Below are positions 26,025 through 36,144 of a DNA stretch of 64,000 bases, in pieces (within the stretch, counting starts at the first letter, position 1; every line of letters starts with the position of its first letter). The stretch is from Bacteroidota bacterium. GTDB taxonomy: Bacteria > Bacteroidota > Bacteroidia > B-17B0 > Aurantibacillaceae. A program made the position numbers and the translations under genes. Under the pieces are notes generated by a model, which did no database searches, had not been told where the DNA came from, and saw nothing but the letters and a program-made list of their open reading frames with translations. The stretch is from NCBI GenBank assembly GCA_003153315.1, contig PLYA01000008.1, forward strand, positions 1 to 64,000. Direction: 5' to 3'.

Positions 26025-27725
26025 ATGCGCCGTAAATTAAAACAACAACCTGATACCGATAAGATTAACGCACTTGCTTCTGTCATTAACACAGATAGAG
26101 TTAATGCTACGTTGCTTTTGCAAAGAGGTATTAGTGATTTTAATTTGGCAAAAGAATTTTTCCGTCCTGATTTAAATTTGTTACATGATCCTTTCCTGAT
26201 GAAGGATATGGATAAGGCTGTAACTCGAATTATTACTGCCATAAATAACAAAGAAAAGATTCTCGTATATGGTGATTATGATGTGGATGGAACAACCAGC
26301 GTGGCTTTATTTTATAGTTATTTAAAATCTATTGGTGCTGATGCTTGGTACTATATTCCGGATAGGTATACCGAAGGTTATGGCATCTCTTTTAAAGGAA
26401 TTGATTACGCGAAAGAAAATAAGTATGCATTGGTAGTCAGTTTAGACTGCGGCATAAAAGCCAATGATAAAATTGATTACGCAAATAAATTGGGTGTTGA
26501 TTTTATTATTTGCGACCATCACCTTCCCGGAGAACATCTTCCTAAAGCCTTTGCAGTTTTAGATGCTAAAAGAAAAGATTGCGGGTATCCCTTTAAAGAA
26601 TTATCCGGTTGCGGGGTGGGTTTTAAACTGGCTCAAGCCCTGCAAAGTAAACTAAACAAACCTTTTGAAGAATTAATTCCCTTGCTTGATTTGGTTGCTG
26701 TTAGCATTGCTGCCGATATTGTGCCTGTTAACGGAGAGAACAGAATACTTTGTTACTACGGCTTGCAGGAACTTAATAAAATGAAGCGGGCAGGCATAAG
26801 GGCTTTGTACCAGTTAAACAACTTAAAAAAAGAACTTACCATAACCGATATAGTTTTTGTTATAGCTCCCCGTATAAATGCCGCAGGACGTATTGATCAT
26901 GCCATGCGGGCTGCCGAACTTTTGCTGACTGACAATGAGGAAGAAGCTGCAAGATTTGCCGGTGGCATTAACCAGACAAATACCAACCGAAAAGAAATAG
27001 ACCAGGGCATGACCGCTCAGGCTTTTGATATGATTGGTATCAACCCGCAATTGATTGCGAAAAAAACAACGGTTGTATATAATGAAGAATGGCACAAAGG
27101 TGTGGTGGGTATTGTTGCATCAAGATTGATAGAAAAGTATTACCGCCCCACTATAGTACTTACCAAAGCAGATGGGATGCTGGTGGGTTCTGCGCGTTCC
27201 GTTAAGAATTTTGATATTCATACTGCTATTGAATCTTGCTCTGATTTGTTAGAGCAGTTTGGTGGACACCGACATGCCGCGGGCTTAACGCTTAAACCTG
27301 AAAACTTAGAATTGTTTGTACATCGTTTTGAAGAAGAAGTAAGTAAAACAATTTCTGAGGAAGATCTTATCCCTGAAATTGATGTGGATGTAACGATTTA
27401 CTTAAATGAAATAAGTCCTAAGTTTTTTTCTGTATTAAAACAATTTGCCCCGCACGGGCCAGAGAATATGACACCAGTATTTGTTACCGATAGTGTGTTA
27501 GATACCGGTTGGGCAAGAGTGGTGGGCACTAATCACTTAAAATTAGAACTATATCAACAAGAAAATCCAACCGTAAAGTTTCATGCCATTGCATTTGATA
27601 AAGGTGATTTTCTATCTTTCTTTCAAAAGAAAGTTCCGCTAAGTATTTGTTACACTGTTGCAGAAAATCACTATAACGGAAATACCACTTTGCAATTAGT
27701 GGTGAGGGATATACAGATGAATTAA
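26025..27725 (+). CDS. recJ: Single-stranded-DNA-specific exonuclease RecJ
   Basis: 566 residues. DHH phosphoesterase motifs are present: VYGDYDVDGTTS near residue 82, SLDCG near 140, DHHLPGE near 164, and DHHA1-type GGHRHAAGLTL near 420. RecJ degrades single-stranded DNA 5' to 3' with metal ions in recombination and repair. It is full length with no frameshift and follows yebC closely. Confidence 0.96.
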   Translation: MRRKLKQQPDTDKINALASVINTDRVNATLLLQRGISDFNLAKEFFRPDLNLLHDPFLMKDMDKAVTRIITAINNKEKILVYGDYDVDGTTSVALFYSYLKSIGADAWYYIPDRYTEGYGISFKGIDYAKENKYALVVSLDCGIKANDKIDYANKLGVDFIICDHHLPGEHLPKAFAVLDAKRKDCGYPFKELSGCGVGFKLAQALQSKLNKPFEELIPLLDLVAVSIAADIVPVNGENRILCYYGLQELNKMKRAGIRALYQLNNLKKELTITDIVFVIAPRINAAGRIDHAMRAAELLLTDNEEEAARFAGGINQTNTNRKEIDQGMTAQAFDMIGINPQLIAKKTTVVYNEEWHKGVVGIVASRLIEKYYRPTIVLTKADGMLVGSARSVKNFDIHTAIESCSDLLEQFGGHRHAAGLTLKPENLELFVHRFEEEVSKTISEEDLIPEIDVDVTIYLNEISPKFFSVLKQFAPHGPENMTPVFVTDSVLDTGWARVVGTNHLKLELYQQENPTVKFHAIAFDKGDFLSFFQKKVPLSICYTVAENHYNGNTTLQLVVRDIQMN

Positions 27726-27743
27726 ATAAATAGATAAAAACAG

Positions 27744-27751
27744 TATTTTTG
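27744..27751 (+). promoter_or_regulatory. Promoter -7 box for the SiaC-like gene
   Basis: TATTTTTG matches TAnnTTTG, 22 bp before the ATG at 27774. The -33 region (TTAA at 27722) is weak. Confidence 0.45.
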
Positions 27752-27773
27752 CATTTAGTATAGAGAAGAGCGC

Positions 27774-28187
27774 ATGAGAAAGATTAAGATTAAGGCGAAA
27801 GACCAAACACCTTTGGTGATTTTAGATAAGGAAAGTTCCATAATGGAAATTAAGGGGTATTCGTATCCGGATGAAGCTCATAATTTTTATGATGATATTA
27901 TAAATTGGTTTAAGGAATATTCTACCGATCCAAACTCTAATACAAAATTGACTTTTGATTTCGCGTATGTTAACTCTACTTCGATAAAGTTTTTTAATGA
28001 CATCTTAAAAAAGCTTGATAGCATCGCTGCTGCGGGAAAACAAGTTCAGGTTGAATGGTATTATTCTGCCGATGATGAGGATATGCAACAGCTGGGTGCT
28101 GTTTTGAAAGATTTTCATAAAGTCCCTTTTAGTATTTTACCTAAAAATATTACTAAAGAAAATAATGGTAAGCAAAAATTATTCTAG
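27774..28187 (+). CDS. SiaC-family regulatory phosphoprotein (DUF1987)
   Basis: 137 residues. The block LDFAYVNS-type motif appears as TFDFAYVNSTSIKFFNDIL, and the ending LGAVLKDFHKVPFSI is typical of DUF1987. In Pseudomonas, SiaC is phosphorylated by SiaB and binds the diguanylate cyclase SiaD. No SiaB or GGDEF protein is next to it here, so the partners are unknown. It converges with the next gene, the stop codons being 2 bp apart. Confidence 0.75.
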   Translation: MRKIKIKAKDQTPLVILDKESSIMEIKGYSYPDEAHNFYDDIINWFKEYSTDPNSNTKLTFDFAYVNSTSIKFFNDILKKLDSIAAAGKQVQVEWYYSADDEDMQQLGAVLKDFHKVPFSILPKNITKENNGKQKLF

Positions 28188-28188
28188 C

Positions 28189-29250
28189 CTAGAAACTTCT
28201 TCTTCTTTTTCTTACAAAAGCAAACAACATAAACAATAATAAGGTGTAGCCCCAAACTTCTCCACGAGAAGGTACTATATCACTTAATATATAGCAATGC
28301 AAAAAGAACGAGGCGCCTATAATAACAAGCAACCCTGCTGCTATTATAATATCTTGCTTAGAGGGTTTTAGTGCGGCAAAGTTTATATCTATAAAAAACA
28401 GGAAGATAAGCAAGGTGCATAATCGCAAAGCAATGTAGCGATATTGCATAAGTGGCAAGGCAAAGGTGTGTACCGTGTTTTTTATAGACTGAGGTATAGT
28501 AAAATGGGGTAAACTGTTCATACGGCTTTCGTACCCTCCTGAAATTACATTTACCGCAAGTGAGCTTATAATAATAAACACAGCAAGCCAAATGATAAGG
28601 CTATTTAATTTTAGTTGAGGAGAATAAAACTTCTGCAAAGCAAATAATCCAACTGCAGCTATTGCACAGCAAGCCGCGTTTACTTCATTTAACCCGCCAA
28701 TGGCCGCAGCCAATATACAAACCCAAATGATTTTTATAACACTGTTGTTTTCTTTTATTAATGATGAAAAAAGAAAAACAGAAAGTATAACACTCATTAA
28801 ATGGTTGTTGGCAGAACTTACCCATGCCCATACCTCTTGTCTGCCCACAAACAATAAAAAAAACAAGGTGGCCGTAAATACCCATGCAAACCAAAAGGAT
28901 TTTAAAGCAGATAGTTTTTCCTTATAGAAAGTATGCAGGTAGTTTTTGTATAAAACACTTATGGAAACTACAAACAATAGCATAACGCCTGTTACATACA
29001 AAGCGTAATACATGTAGTTGTGTTTTAAAACAGCAAAAGAAATGGCAGTAATAATGTGGCTAAACCACCTTCCGTTTATATTAGAGAAAAAAAGTTTAGC
29101 GGCTTCTACAATGCCCAAATTGCTAACATACTCATCATTAAACTCATCATCTCCATTTGGTATATAATGCAAGGCATCATAAAAAAAGAAGCACAAAAAA
29201 CCCGCAACCAAGGCTGCGGGCAAAACATATTGAAATAGGTTTTTTTTCAT
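28189..29250 (-). CDS. Polytopic membrane protein, DUF6056-like
   Basis: 353 residues with about ten membrane helices and a short basic tail (RKRRRSF). The first outer loop has IPNGDDEFNDEYVSN and FSNINGRWFSH, acidic and Arg/Trp residues placed as in GT-C-type sugar transferases and DUF6056 proteins. It may be a lipid-linked sugar transferase, but no catalytic proof is visible. It lies 6 bp after glyA on the minus strand. Confidence 0.55.
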   Translation of the reverse strand: MKKNLFQYVLPAALVAGFLCFFFYDALHYIPNGDDEFNDEYVSNLGIVEAAKLFFSNINGRWFSHIITAISFAVLKHNYMYYALYVTGVMLLFVVSISVLYKNYLHTFYKEKLSALKSFWFAWVFTATLFFLLFVGRQEVWAWVSSANNHLMSVILSVFLFSSLIKENNSVIKIIWVCILAAAIGGLNEVNAACCAIAAVGLFALQKFYSPQLKLNSLIIWLAVFIIISSLAVNVISGGYESRMNSLPHFTIPQSIKNTVHTFALPLMQYRYIALRLCTLLIFLFFIDINFAALKPSKQDIIIAAGLLVIIGASFFLHCYILSDIVPSRGEVWGYTLLLFMLFAFVRKRRRSF

Positions 29251-29256
29251 CAGGGC

Positions 29257-30531
29257 TTAATCAGCAAACAGAGGATATTTGCTCATCATAGTATTTATTT
29301 TTGTTTTAGTCTTTGCCAATTCTTTAGCGTTATCTTTATTCTTTAATACATGGTCTATCAGTCCTACAATCTTCACACAATCTTTTTCTTTTAATCCGCG
29401 CGAGGTAATGGCAGGTGAACCTATGCGGATACCCGAAGTAACAAACGGAGATTTATCATCAAACGGAACCATGTTTTTGTTTACGGTTATATCTGCTTGT
29501 CCTAATGCATTTTCCGCATCTTTTCCGGTTAGGTTTTTATTACGTAAATCAATCAGCATACAATGGTTGTCGGTTCCACCCGAAACAATTTTATAACCTA
29601 AATCGGTAAATGTTTTTGCAAGAGCTTGTGCGTTTTTAACTACCTGAACACAGTAGTGCATATACTCATCTGTAAGGGCCTCTCCGTACGCAATAGCTTT
29701 TGAAGCAATAACATGTTCAAGTGGCCCGCCTTGTGTACCTGGAAATACAGCAGAATCAAGCAGGGCGCTCATCATTTTCAATTCTCCCTTAGGTGTTTTT
29801 TCTCCCCATGGATTAGGAAAGTCATTACCCATCATAATCATTCCGCCGCGAGGGCCACGCAAAGTTTTATGTGTAGTAGTAGTTACAATGTGACAGTGCG
29901 GCAAAGGATCGTTTAATAACCCGCGAGCGATTAAACCTGACGGGTGAGAAATATCCGCCATTAATAAAGCGCCAACCTCATCGGCTACTTTGCGCAAAGC
30001 AATATAATCCCAATCTCTGCTATAAGCTGATGCGCCACAGATAATTAATTTTGGTTTTTCTGCAAGTGCAGTTGCTCTAAGGGCATCATAATTAATTTGT
30101 CCAGTTTTTTCATCTACTCCGTAAAAAGTAGCGCGGTATAATTTACCACTAAAGTTTACAGGAGAACCATGGGTTAAATGCCCTCCATGAGAAAGATTAA
30201 AACCCAAAATTGTGTCGCCCGGTTTTAAGCAGGCTAACATTACCGCTGCGTTTGCCTGCGCACCCGAGTGTGGCTGTACATTTGCCCACACAGCACCAAA
30301 TAATTCTTTAGCTCTGTCAATAGCAATTTGTTCTATTTCATCAACCACTTCACAACCACCATAATAGCGTTTGTGCGGCAAACCCTCCGCATATTTATTG
30401 GTAAGAACAGAGCCCATGGCTTTCATAACATCGTTGCTAACATAATTTTCTGAAGCAATTAATTCTATGCCTCGGGTTTGGCGGTCAAGTTCTTTTTTTA
30501 TTAAAGAAAAAATCTTCGAATCTTTTTTCAT
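29257..30531 (-). CDS. glyA: Serine hydroxymethyltransferase
   Basis: 424 residues, the usual length. The PLP-binding motif [14 protein letters not shown] carries the Schiff-base lysine, and [10 protein letters not shown] and KRYYGGCE are substrate-binding motifs near the N-terminus. The enzyme converts serine and tetrahydrofolate to glycine and methylene-THF. It lies 9 bp downstream of the exosortase-partner gene and may be read from the same transcript, though its function is unrelated. Confidence 0.97.
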   Translation of the reverse strand: MKKDSKIFSLIKKELDRQTRGIELIASENYVSNDVMKAMGSVLTNKYAEGLPHKRYYGGCEVVDEIEQIAIDRAKELFGAVWANVQPHSGAQANAAVMLACLKPGDTILGFNLSHGGHLTHGSPVNFSGKLYRATFYGVDEKTGQINYDALRATALAEKPKLIICGASAYSRDWDYIALRKVADEVGALLMADISHPSGLIARGLLNDPLPHCHIVTTTTHKTLRGPRGGMIMMGNDFPNPWGEKTPKGELKMMSALLDSAVFPGTQGGPLEHVIASKAIAYGEALTDEYMHYCVQVVKNAQALAKTFTDLGYKIVSGGTDNHCMLIDLRNKNLTGKDAENALGQADITVNKNMVPFDDKSPFVTSGIRIGSPAITSRGLKEKDCVKIVGLIDHVLKNKDNAKELAKTKTKINTMMSKYPLFAD

Positions 30532-30540
30532 AATCTCTTT

Positions 30541-31014
30541 TTATGATTGGTTGATATTAGTTTGCCTGTAAAGATACATTGCCGGAATTAAAATCATGCA
30601 GGGTACCGGCGATTGCAATAATCCCATAAATAAACGACTAAAAACATACCCATCATTTACGTTGCTAAAAACCCATCCTGCCGCAAAAAAAACTCCTGCC
30701 AGTAAAAATAAAGAAAGATATAATACGCCTAACCATTGTACAATTCTTTTTTCGGGAAAAAGAAAAAACAAGAAATTCTTCTGAATAAACCAGTACAAAA
30801 AAACAAATAAAGGTGTAATAAACCATTTGGCAATATAAATGGTTCGGTAAGAAAAACATTTTATAAAAGACAAAAACCAAACAATATGATGGTTGTTTTC
30901 GTTGTAAAACTTGTCGTATAAGGAGCTATTGATACTTACAAAAAGTGTTTCTCTGAAAAAACCTAAGGCTAATAAAACAAAAACAAAGAAAATTATTTTA
31001 CTTTTTCGACTCAT
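30541..31014 (-). CDS. Exosortase-associated membrane protein
   Basis: 157 residues with four hydrophobic helices. It overlaps the exosortase gene by 17 bp, and its C-terminal LLQSPVPCMILIPAMYLY resembles the ending of the small proteins paired with exosortases of the XrtF/XrtX groups in Bacteroidota. It is probably an inner-membrane partner of the sorting enzyme. The identification rests on size, topology and gene pairing, since the sequence itself is poorly conserved. Confidence 0.6.
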   Translation of the reverse strand: MSRKSKIIFFVFVLLALGFFRETLFVSINSSLYDKFYNENNHHIVWFLSFIKCFSYRTIYIAKWFITPLFVFLYWFIQKNFLFFLFPEKRIVQWLGVLYLSLFLLAGVFFAAGWVFSNVNDGYVFSRLFMGLLQSPVPCMILIPAMYLYRQTNINQS

Positions 31015-31543
31015 TGCTTTTATATTCCTTTAAGGCAGAGTTTACCCACCACATCCACAACAAAAAAATAATGCCATAAACCAAAACGGTAAAGGTATAT
31101 GTGTGGTTAAACTCAATATATTGTGGGGCGTAAAAATTTATAGTAGTTAAGGCCACTACGCGCAACACGTTGGCAACGTGTATAATTATAACCCCTAGTG
31201 GAATAAACCATAATTTCTTTTTTATACTTCCCGGAAAAGCAATTACAAATAAGGAGAAAAACATAAATAGCGTTAAAGCATTGCACGGGCTGCCAATCCA
31301 TATAGGGTGTGAGCCATCAATACCGATAAGTTGCATATTTTGACCCTCTATACTTTGATAAACTGAGAAACCAAATATTTTTAAAATAAACGCAGTGTTT
31401 TCTATAATAAGACTGATTAATTTTTCATCTATTACTGTATATGGTTTCACAACCCAGTGATACAATAAGTACCATCCTAAATAAAGTACAGAAGCAAAAA
31501 CAAAAAAACGAGTGGTTTTATTTTTAAGATTTACAACCGACAT
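30998..31543 (-). CDS. Exosortase-family transpeptidase (Bacteroidota type, XrtX/XrtF-like)
   Basis: 181 residues, five or six membrane helices. The expected catalytic triad is visible: Cys in IGSPCNALTLF near residue 88, Arg in VANVLRVVALT near 125, and His in EFNHTYTF near 146. Exosortases cleave C-terminal sorting tails and move proteins into the envelope, usually together with extracellular polysaccharide genes. Its start overlaps the stop of the 1489-aa gene (TAATG), implying coupled translation. A candidate substrate with a PID tail is encoded at 56724-56942. Confidence 0.8.
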   Translation of the reverse strand: MSVVNLKNKTTRFFVFASVLYLGWYLLYHWVVKPYTVIDEKLISLIIENTAFILKIFGFSVYQSIEGQNMQLIGIDGSHPIWIGSPCNALTLFMFFSLFVIAFPGSIKKKLWFIPLGVIIIHVANVLRVVALTTINFYAPQYIEFNHTYTFTVLVYGIIFLLWMWWVNSALKEYKSNESKK

Positions 31544-34500
31544 TAATCTTCATCTTTTTGTCCTGTTAATTGTTTTAGTTTTTTTACAAACTGGTCTTTT
31601 TTAGTAGGGCTGCAAACATTAAACTGGTAAGAAGGACCTTTATCTACTTTTTGTTTTTTCTCTTTTACATCCTTTACATCTGTATTAAAGGCTTGGTTGC
31701 TGGAAACCACACTTAACACACCTTTAAAATAATTAAAGTAATACCAAGTGCCCTGGTCTAATTCAAAATACATATCCAATATGTCTCCTGCTTTTTGTTT
31801 CTTAACCTGAATAATGCCAGGAACATAACGATAAATCTCGTTTTTAAATAAATTGGCAACACCAATTTTTCCCGTTGACAAGAAAGATTTTGTTTTGTTG
31901 TTGTAAATCATTTGCACATCACCCAAGAAAATAGATTTCTCTAATTCATCAGGAAACTTTTTATAATTACCATACAGATTTAATTCAGACAAAGCTTTAT
32001 CGCCTCGCTCTTTTCCTAATATTTCGGCAAGTCCTTTTTCAAATGTTTTTCTTCCAAAATCAAGCGGAGTAAGGGTGTTGTTATATGTTTCAAAATCTGT
32101 CGCCATTTTTTTCATGGCGCTTTTGTCAAAGAAAAACTCTATGGCCATTAATAAATCAAATTGAGCGCTATCATTAATGGTATTGTGTGTGGCGTTTCCA
32201 GCCGCCGTAACTTTTATTTGCCCTAAATCAGCGCCGATATCCAGCTTACCCTCTCCGTATATCAAACAGTTGGCGGTTCCCAAACTAAGGTAATTTCCAG
32301 GCAAAGACTCTTCCACTAATTTTTCCTTCGAGGAAATCTGATATTCTTTCTTTTCCCTATCAAATCCCAAAAAACCATCAGCCACTAAAATATCTTTCTC
32401 GTTTTTGTTGAAAACACGTGGAGATAAAAAACCTGAATAAACCCTATTTGTATCAGGAGAATATATAATACCTGAGCCTATAGTATTTCCACTCACATCT
32501 TTTGCGTCTTTAGGTATTGGAATTAAAATTTCTTTAGGATTAATTTCCCCTTCAAACTTTAGGTATGATTTTCCAAGGTGACAAGTGTGCAATATTCGAG
32601 TACCACCATCGTAATATAAAAATTGATTAGTCGCTTTTAAATATACTTTTCCGGCATAACTAAAGAAATCATTAAATTTAAAATTGTCCTTTTCCGGGAT
32701 TTCACCTTCTGAAATAGTTTGCCCGGATGTATCGGGCTGTATTTTGGCAAAATGTATGTTATAGGGTTTTTCGTTTTCGTCAAGATAAGTGTAATCCCCT
32801 TGAGCCCAATAATGTTTACGCCCATCAATAAATGCCGTAACATTTTTTATAGTATGGTATTTGGTTACGGAGTTAGCAATAATTACTGCCTTTTTAAGGG
32901 TGTCTAATACGGCATTTTTACGTATTATTACTTTTCCACTATCAGGAAAAATTCGCATATCGGCCACATCGATATAAGGTACATTTATGCAATTAATAAT
33001 GTACTTACGTAAATTATATTTCGCCGCAGGAGCATAAAATCTAAGAGAGTCTTGTTTTGGGTGGACAGAAATAAACTCCGGTGCATCAAGCTGCAAATCA
33101 TTATCAAGTTCAGCATTAATTTTCTTCTGATCATCTCCTAATTGAATGGTTTCACTATCCATAAACCATTTAAATCTATCCATGTGACTGATGTAGTTGT
33201 TTTTGGGGAAAGTAACTATAGAAGCCTTCCCGTTCGTTACAAACATACCTGTACGTTTCTCAAAATCAATAGTAGCATTTACATTATCTGTAGTAAATGT
33301 GAATCCCTCTTCATCAAACGCCTTTAAATGAAAATCGGCAGTATCAGAAAAGAATTTCTTTTCTTTAAATAAAATTTTGGCTGATATTAAATCTGCTCGT
33401 TGAAAATCTACTTTACCTTTACCATATAATTCTGTCGGTGATAAATCATATCTTCCCCTAAACTCAGCTTGTTTATTATAAGTTGAAAAAGGGGTATCTG
33501 TATCAAAGGCGTTTAATAAATCTTTATAAGGCATCCAGTGTATATAAACTTTGTCTCCGTGAGATTGTGGAAATTCGTTTGGATTTTCCTGTTCTTTAAT
33601 ATCAAATGTTTGTGAAATACCATTTAAAGAATCAGGGAAGAAAATAAAATCACTCCCTTTACTTAAAGAGGAGCTGAATGTAATATCACCACCACCACGC
33701 AACCCTTTATTACTTAAGCGAATTTCGTTCTCAAATTTTCCTTTACCACCATACACTTGATATCCACCAGAAGGAGTTTTACGAATAAAACCTAAAGAGT
33801 AATCTTTTTGAAGCGACAAGGTATCTCTGAAAACAGGAAATATACCTGAAGAAGCAAATTCCCCTTGAAACTTTAGAGCCTTATTATTAAAATTATCCAA
33901 GCTGTCAATAGTAAAAGGATCTAACTTAAAATAAAATTTATCTCTGTTATATACTCCGCGTTGTATAGACCGTCGCTCATAAAACGCATAAGAATCTTTA
34001 AAGCTTTTAAAAATAGGGTATTGGGGAATGTTTATTCGGCCTGAATGGTTCTTGGGATTATCCACATCTAATTCTCCAGCAATATTTTCTACAACTGTTT
34101 GTACACGCTTAAACGGAATGCTTCCGTCGGGCTCTGGTTCCAAAGCAGTTACATAGATTCGTAATGAATCTACTTGTTTTAGGTTTACTTTATTTAAATC
34201 ATAATCATATGAAAATTCTTTTCCATGAAACTCAAATTTACCAGAAGCAACTATCCCGCTGAAAGTAAAACTGCGTCCTTTTTTTATAACAATTTCTCCA
34301 CCCTTAGGAAACACAAAAACTTTTTGTGTATCGCTTAACAATATTTGTTTTACACCATGCGCGCGCATGTCAAAATTATTGTTCAATAGATTAATAGATG
34401 CGTTTGTTTGTCCGGGTAACACCGAATGAAAAGTCAACACATCATAATCAGCTTGCTTGCGACTTGCTTTTATATAATTAAAAAGTTTATCCTTTATCAT

Positions 34501-36012
34501 TATTTCGTCGGTTTCGGGATTGTAGTTAATTAAACCAAAACTTGCTATTTTAATTAAAATGGGGCGCAGGTCAATTGCTAACCATTTCATATATCTGGCT
34601 AAATCTACCGCCGTAAAAAATCTTAGTTTCCCATTTTGTTCATAATACTGATTTATTTTTGCTACCGGATTAACGTCGGATACCTGACCTTTTATAGCAT
34701 CGTACCTCTCTGCCGTAAAAAAATCCTGCGACTCAAAAAAGGCTTGTCCTTGAAAATTTGCTGCCAGGAACCCAATATCTATTTTAGGAGAATCTATTTT
34801 CCAAACTAATTCTTCAAAATACATATCTAATTTGTGGTATGAATCATAAAAAGGTGTTTTCTGTATTCCCTGCTCGGTGCGCACCAAAGAAACTTTTCGC
34901 TGATCAGCTAAATATTTAAAATCGCAGGAAGGGTGCGTAATTGAATCTTTATCCATATAAAATTTTATAGCGGCATTATCAGACGTAATTTTGTCAGCAG
35001 ACATAATAAAATTACGCGCAGATATTTCTAAAAAACGCTGATTATTTCTTTTAAAAACTACTTTAGCAGGATTACTTATATCTCCACTTCCCACAAATTG
35101 TGCGCCTCTCATAGAAAAACCACCGTCGTAAAAAACATCCTTAATGACGCCTTTTATTTCCAAGCGTTTAGCATAAGTATCGAAACGAGGATAAGTAGCT
35201 TTACCGTTTTCGCTAATTATCTTATCACTTAACCTTCCTAGTTGAGGCTTATCAAAATATTGGGTGTTATGAAATACTGCCGAATCACTCACGTACCCCC
35301 CCGATTTACAATCTATGCTGTATTTTTTTATGTCGGCGAATACATCTGAGCCAAGCCCAGTGCGTTTCCAACTAACTGTACCGCCTTTGCCATAAAAATG
35401 ACCTGAAGTAGGGTAGTAGGCCCCACTTGTGTTTTCTATATTAATAGAGTCTCCACGGGTGTTGCTACCCGATAAAGTAACATTATTGAATACCAATTTT
35501 GGAATACTATCATAATCAAATTTAAAATTACTTCCGTTAGTGTACCATTGACAACTGGCACCTTTGTAGAACATACCACTCTCAAAAACATTGTCACTCA
35601 TCTCTAAAAAATCATTAAAGGGTTTAGGGTTTTTATTTTTTGTTAGAATCTTATCTAATAGCAACTGCCATGCATCAAAAATGGATACATCTTGTTTTGA
35701 ATTAATAAAATTTGCAACAGCAATTAAGTAGTTTTGAAAATAGGGATATGGTTTTAATTTCTTCTCCAGCATTTTATTACTGGTGGCATATACATAGTTT
35801 TTATAGAAATTATTATATGCCGGTGTTTTCCAAAACTTAGTAAGATTTTCTATAAAGGCAGAAGCATCGTCTTTATTAGCAGAGTTATCTTGAAAATACT
35901 TATCCAGCTCTTTTAAAAACTTAATAGAATCAGGAGTAAATGCGGTGATTTTTTGTGAGAATGCACTTGCAGAAAAAAGAAAAAATAAGACAATAATTAA
36001 ACCTCTTTTCAT
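31543..36012 (-). CDS. Giant exported protein of unknown function in the exosortase operon
   Basis: 1489 residues, with a signal peptide (GLIIVLFFLFSASAFS then Q). About 120 helical residues follow, then roughly 1300 residues of beta-rich sequence without obvious internal repeats. The style (short strands, frequent KG, FxG and DS turns) recalls AsmA/OstA-like or long beta-taco proteins that bridge membranes, but no signature is clear. It has no sorting tail of its own and ends LTGQKDED. It is translationally coupled to the exosortase, suggesting a joint role in envelope export. A long palindromic terminator lies upstream. Confidence 0.6.
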   Translation of the reverse strand: MKRGLIIVLFFLFSASAFSQKITAFTPDSIKFLKELDKYFQDNSANKDDASAFIENLTKFWKTPAYNNFYKNYVYATSNKMLEKKLKPYPYFQNYLIAVANFINSKQDVSIFDAWQLLLDKILTKNKNPKPFNDFLEMSDNVFESGMFYKGASCQWYTNGSNFKFDYDSIPKLVFNNVTLSGSNTRGDSINIENTSGAYYPTSGHFYGKGGTVSWKRTGLGSDVFADIKKYSIDCKSGGYVSDSAVFHNTQYFDKPQLGRLSDKIISENGKATYPRFDTYAKRLEIKGVIKDVFYDGGFSMRGAQFVGSGDISNPAKVVFKRNNQRFLEISARNFIMSADKITSDNAAIKFYMDKDSITHPSCDFKYLADQRKVSLVRTEQGIQKTPFYDSYHKLDMYFEELVWKIDSPKIDIGFLAANFQGQAFFESQDFFTAERYDAIKGQVSDVNPVAKINQYYEQNGKLRFFTAVDLARYMKWLAIDLRPILIKIASFGLINYNPETDEIMIKDKLFNYIKASRKQADYDVLTFHSVLPGQTNASINLLNNNFDMRAHGVKQILLSDTQKVFVFPKGGEIVIKKGRSFTFSGIVASGKFEFHGKEFSYDYDLNKVNLKQVDSLRIYVTALEPEPDGSIPFKRVQTVVENIAGELDVDNPKNHSGRINIPQYPIFKSFKDSYAFYERRSIQRGVYNRDKFYFKLDPFTIDSLDNFNNKALKFQGEFASSGIFPVFRDTLSLQKDYSLGFIRKTPSGGYQVYGGKGKFENEIRLSNKGLRGGGDITFSSSLSKGSDFIFFPDSLNGISQTFDIKEQENPNEFPQSHGDKVYIHWMPYKDLLNAFDTDTPFSTYNKQAEFRGRYDLSPTELYGKGKVDFQRADLISAKILFKEKKFFSDTADFHLKAFDEEGFTFTTDNVNATIDFEKRTGMFVTNGKASIVTFPKNNYISHMDRFKWFMDSETIQLGDDQKKINAELDNDLQLDAPEFISVHPKQDSLRFYAPAAKYNLRKYIINCINVPYIDVADMRIFPDSGKVIIRKNAVLDTLKKAVIIANSVTKYHTIKNVTAFIDGRKHYWAQGDYTYLDENEKPYNIHFAKIQPDTSGQTISEGEIPEKDNFKFNDFFSYAGKVYLKATNQFLYYDGGTRILHTCHLGKSYLKFEGEINPKEILIPIPKDAKDVSGNTIGSGIIYSPDTNRVYSGFLSPRVFNKNEKDILVADGFLGFDREKKEYQISSKEKLVEESLPGNYLSLGTANCLIYGEGKLDIGADLGQIKVTAAGNATHNTINDSAQFDLLMAIEFFFDKSAMKKMATDFETYNNTLTPLDFGRKTFEKGLAEILGKERGDKALSELNLYGNYKKFPDELEKSIFLGDVQMIYNNKTKSFLSTGKIGVANLFKNEIYRYVPGIIQVKKQKAGDILDMYFELDQGTWYYFNYFKGVLSVVSSNQAFNTDVKDVKEKKQKVDKGPSYQFNVCSPTKKDQFVKKLKQLTGQKDED

Positions 36013-36084
36013 ACTCTAATATAATCGCCTAAATTAGCATCAATTCAGTTCCCTAATACTTTGTAGGATTAATATTTTAAAAAG

Positions 36085-36134
36085 CTATAAACAAAAAACC
36101 CGTTTCGGTATCGAAACGGGTTTTTTGTTTATAG
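36085..36134 (-). terminator. Long perfect-palindrome terminator
   Basis: A perfect 23-bp stem with loop GTAT: the left half contains AAAAAACCCGTTTCG and the right half its exact complement. A and T tracts flank the GC-rich core, so it works in both directions. It ends transcription of the outer-membrane protein gene at 36145-37008 before the 1489-aa gene. Confidence 0.9.
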
Positions 36135-36144
36135 AATATAATAA

